Of a stretch of 64,000 nucleotides of DNA, positions 63,961-64,000 are shown one piece after another. Below the pieces are notes generated by a model. The model was not told the DNA's origin. It saw only the letters and a list, made by a program, of their open reading frames with translations, and ran no database searches. The position numbers and the translations under genes were made by a program. Where the stretch lies: NCBI RefSeq assembly GCF_047511655.1, contig NC_133390.1:160391583-160455582 (forward strand), given 5' to 3'. This DNA comes from Castor canadensis. Taxonomy: Eukaryota > Chordata > Mammalia > Rodentia > Castoridae. Positions within the stretch are counted from its first letter, which is position 1. Every line of letters begins with the position of its first letter.

Positions 63961-64000
63961 GGGTAAGGGAGGGGGTGGGGGAAGGAGGGAGAAATGACCC

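Larger units (their letters stand above)
62791..64000 (-). other. SAMHD1: SAMHD1 last intron (partial)
   Basis: Sequence upstream of the last SAMHD1 exon. It holds an antisense ID at about 63517-63598, an antisense B1 at about 63599-63715 and a LINE-2-like piece at about 63720-63960. No other exon is visible. Confidence 0.7.

Overview
This window is mammalian nuclear DNA, most likely from a rodent. It has large introns, GT/AG splice sites and one CpG island. It is full of rodent-type SINEs: 7SL-derived B1 units, tRNA-derived ID units, and a composite SINE with a B1-like left half and an ID-like right half. LINE-1, LINE-2, MIR and MaLR-type remnants fill much of the rest. The composite SINE resembles beaver/kangaroo-rat (castorimorph) repeats as I remember them; that placement is an inference. 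There are no bacterial, plasmid or phage features.

Three protein genes are recognisable in the order SOGA1/MTCL2 - TLDC2 - SAMHD1, which matches human 20q11.23 as I know it. (1) SOGA1 (MTCL2) is on the minus strand and fills positions 1 to about 43 kb. A CpG-island promoter with exon 1 lies at about 41.5-43.0 kb. Coding exons 1-6 are at 41595-42269, 22797-23021, 16540-16698, 4465-4527, 2539-3729 and 42-182, and together encode the first 818 residues. The gene continues past the left edge. (2) TLDC2 is on the plus strand and complete: six coding exons (51579-51611, 52679-52843, 53448-53600, 55607-55702, 58668-58741, 59664-59799) encode a 218-residue TLDc protein. A TATA-like box and possible non-coding first exon lie near 49.8-49.9 kb. 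(3) SAMHD1 is on the minus strand. Only its last coding exon (62668-62790) and a probable 3' UTR of about 2.1 kb are inside the window.

TLDC2 and SAMHD1 converge tail to tail, with candidate polyadenylation signals only about 150 bp apart. SOGA1 and TLDC2 have promoters facing away from each other, separated by about 7 kb of repeat-rich DNA. I see no functional pathway joining the three products: SOGA1/MTCL2 is a microtubule/Golgi-associated coiled-coil protein, TLDC2 belongs to the TLDc family, and SAMHD1 is a dNTP triphosphohydrolase.

Most of the window is ordinary intron and intergenic sequence. I did not find a convincing new biological system. The observations most worth checking are a promoter-like NRF1/GC-box/RFX cluster inside SOGA1 intron 3, the all-phase-0 exon structure of SOGA1, a SAMHD1 C-terminus that differs from human, the tight convergent 3' ends, and two LINE-1 insertions with clear target-site duplications, one of them only about 95 bp long and nested in a B1.
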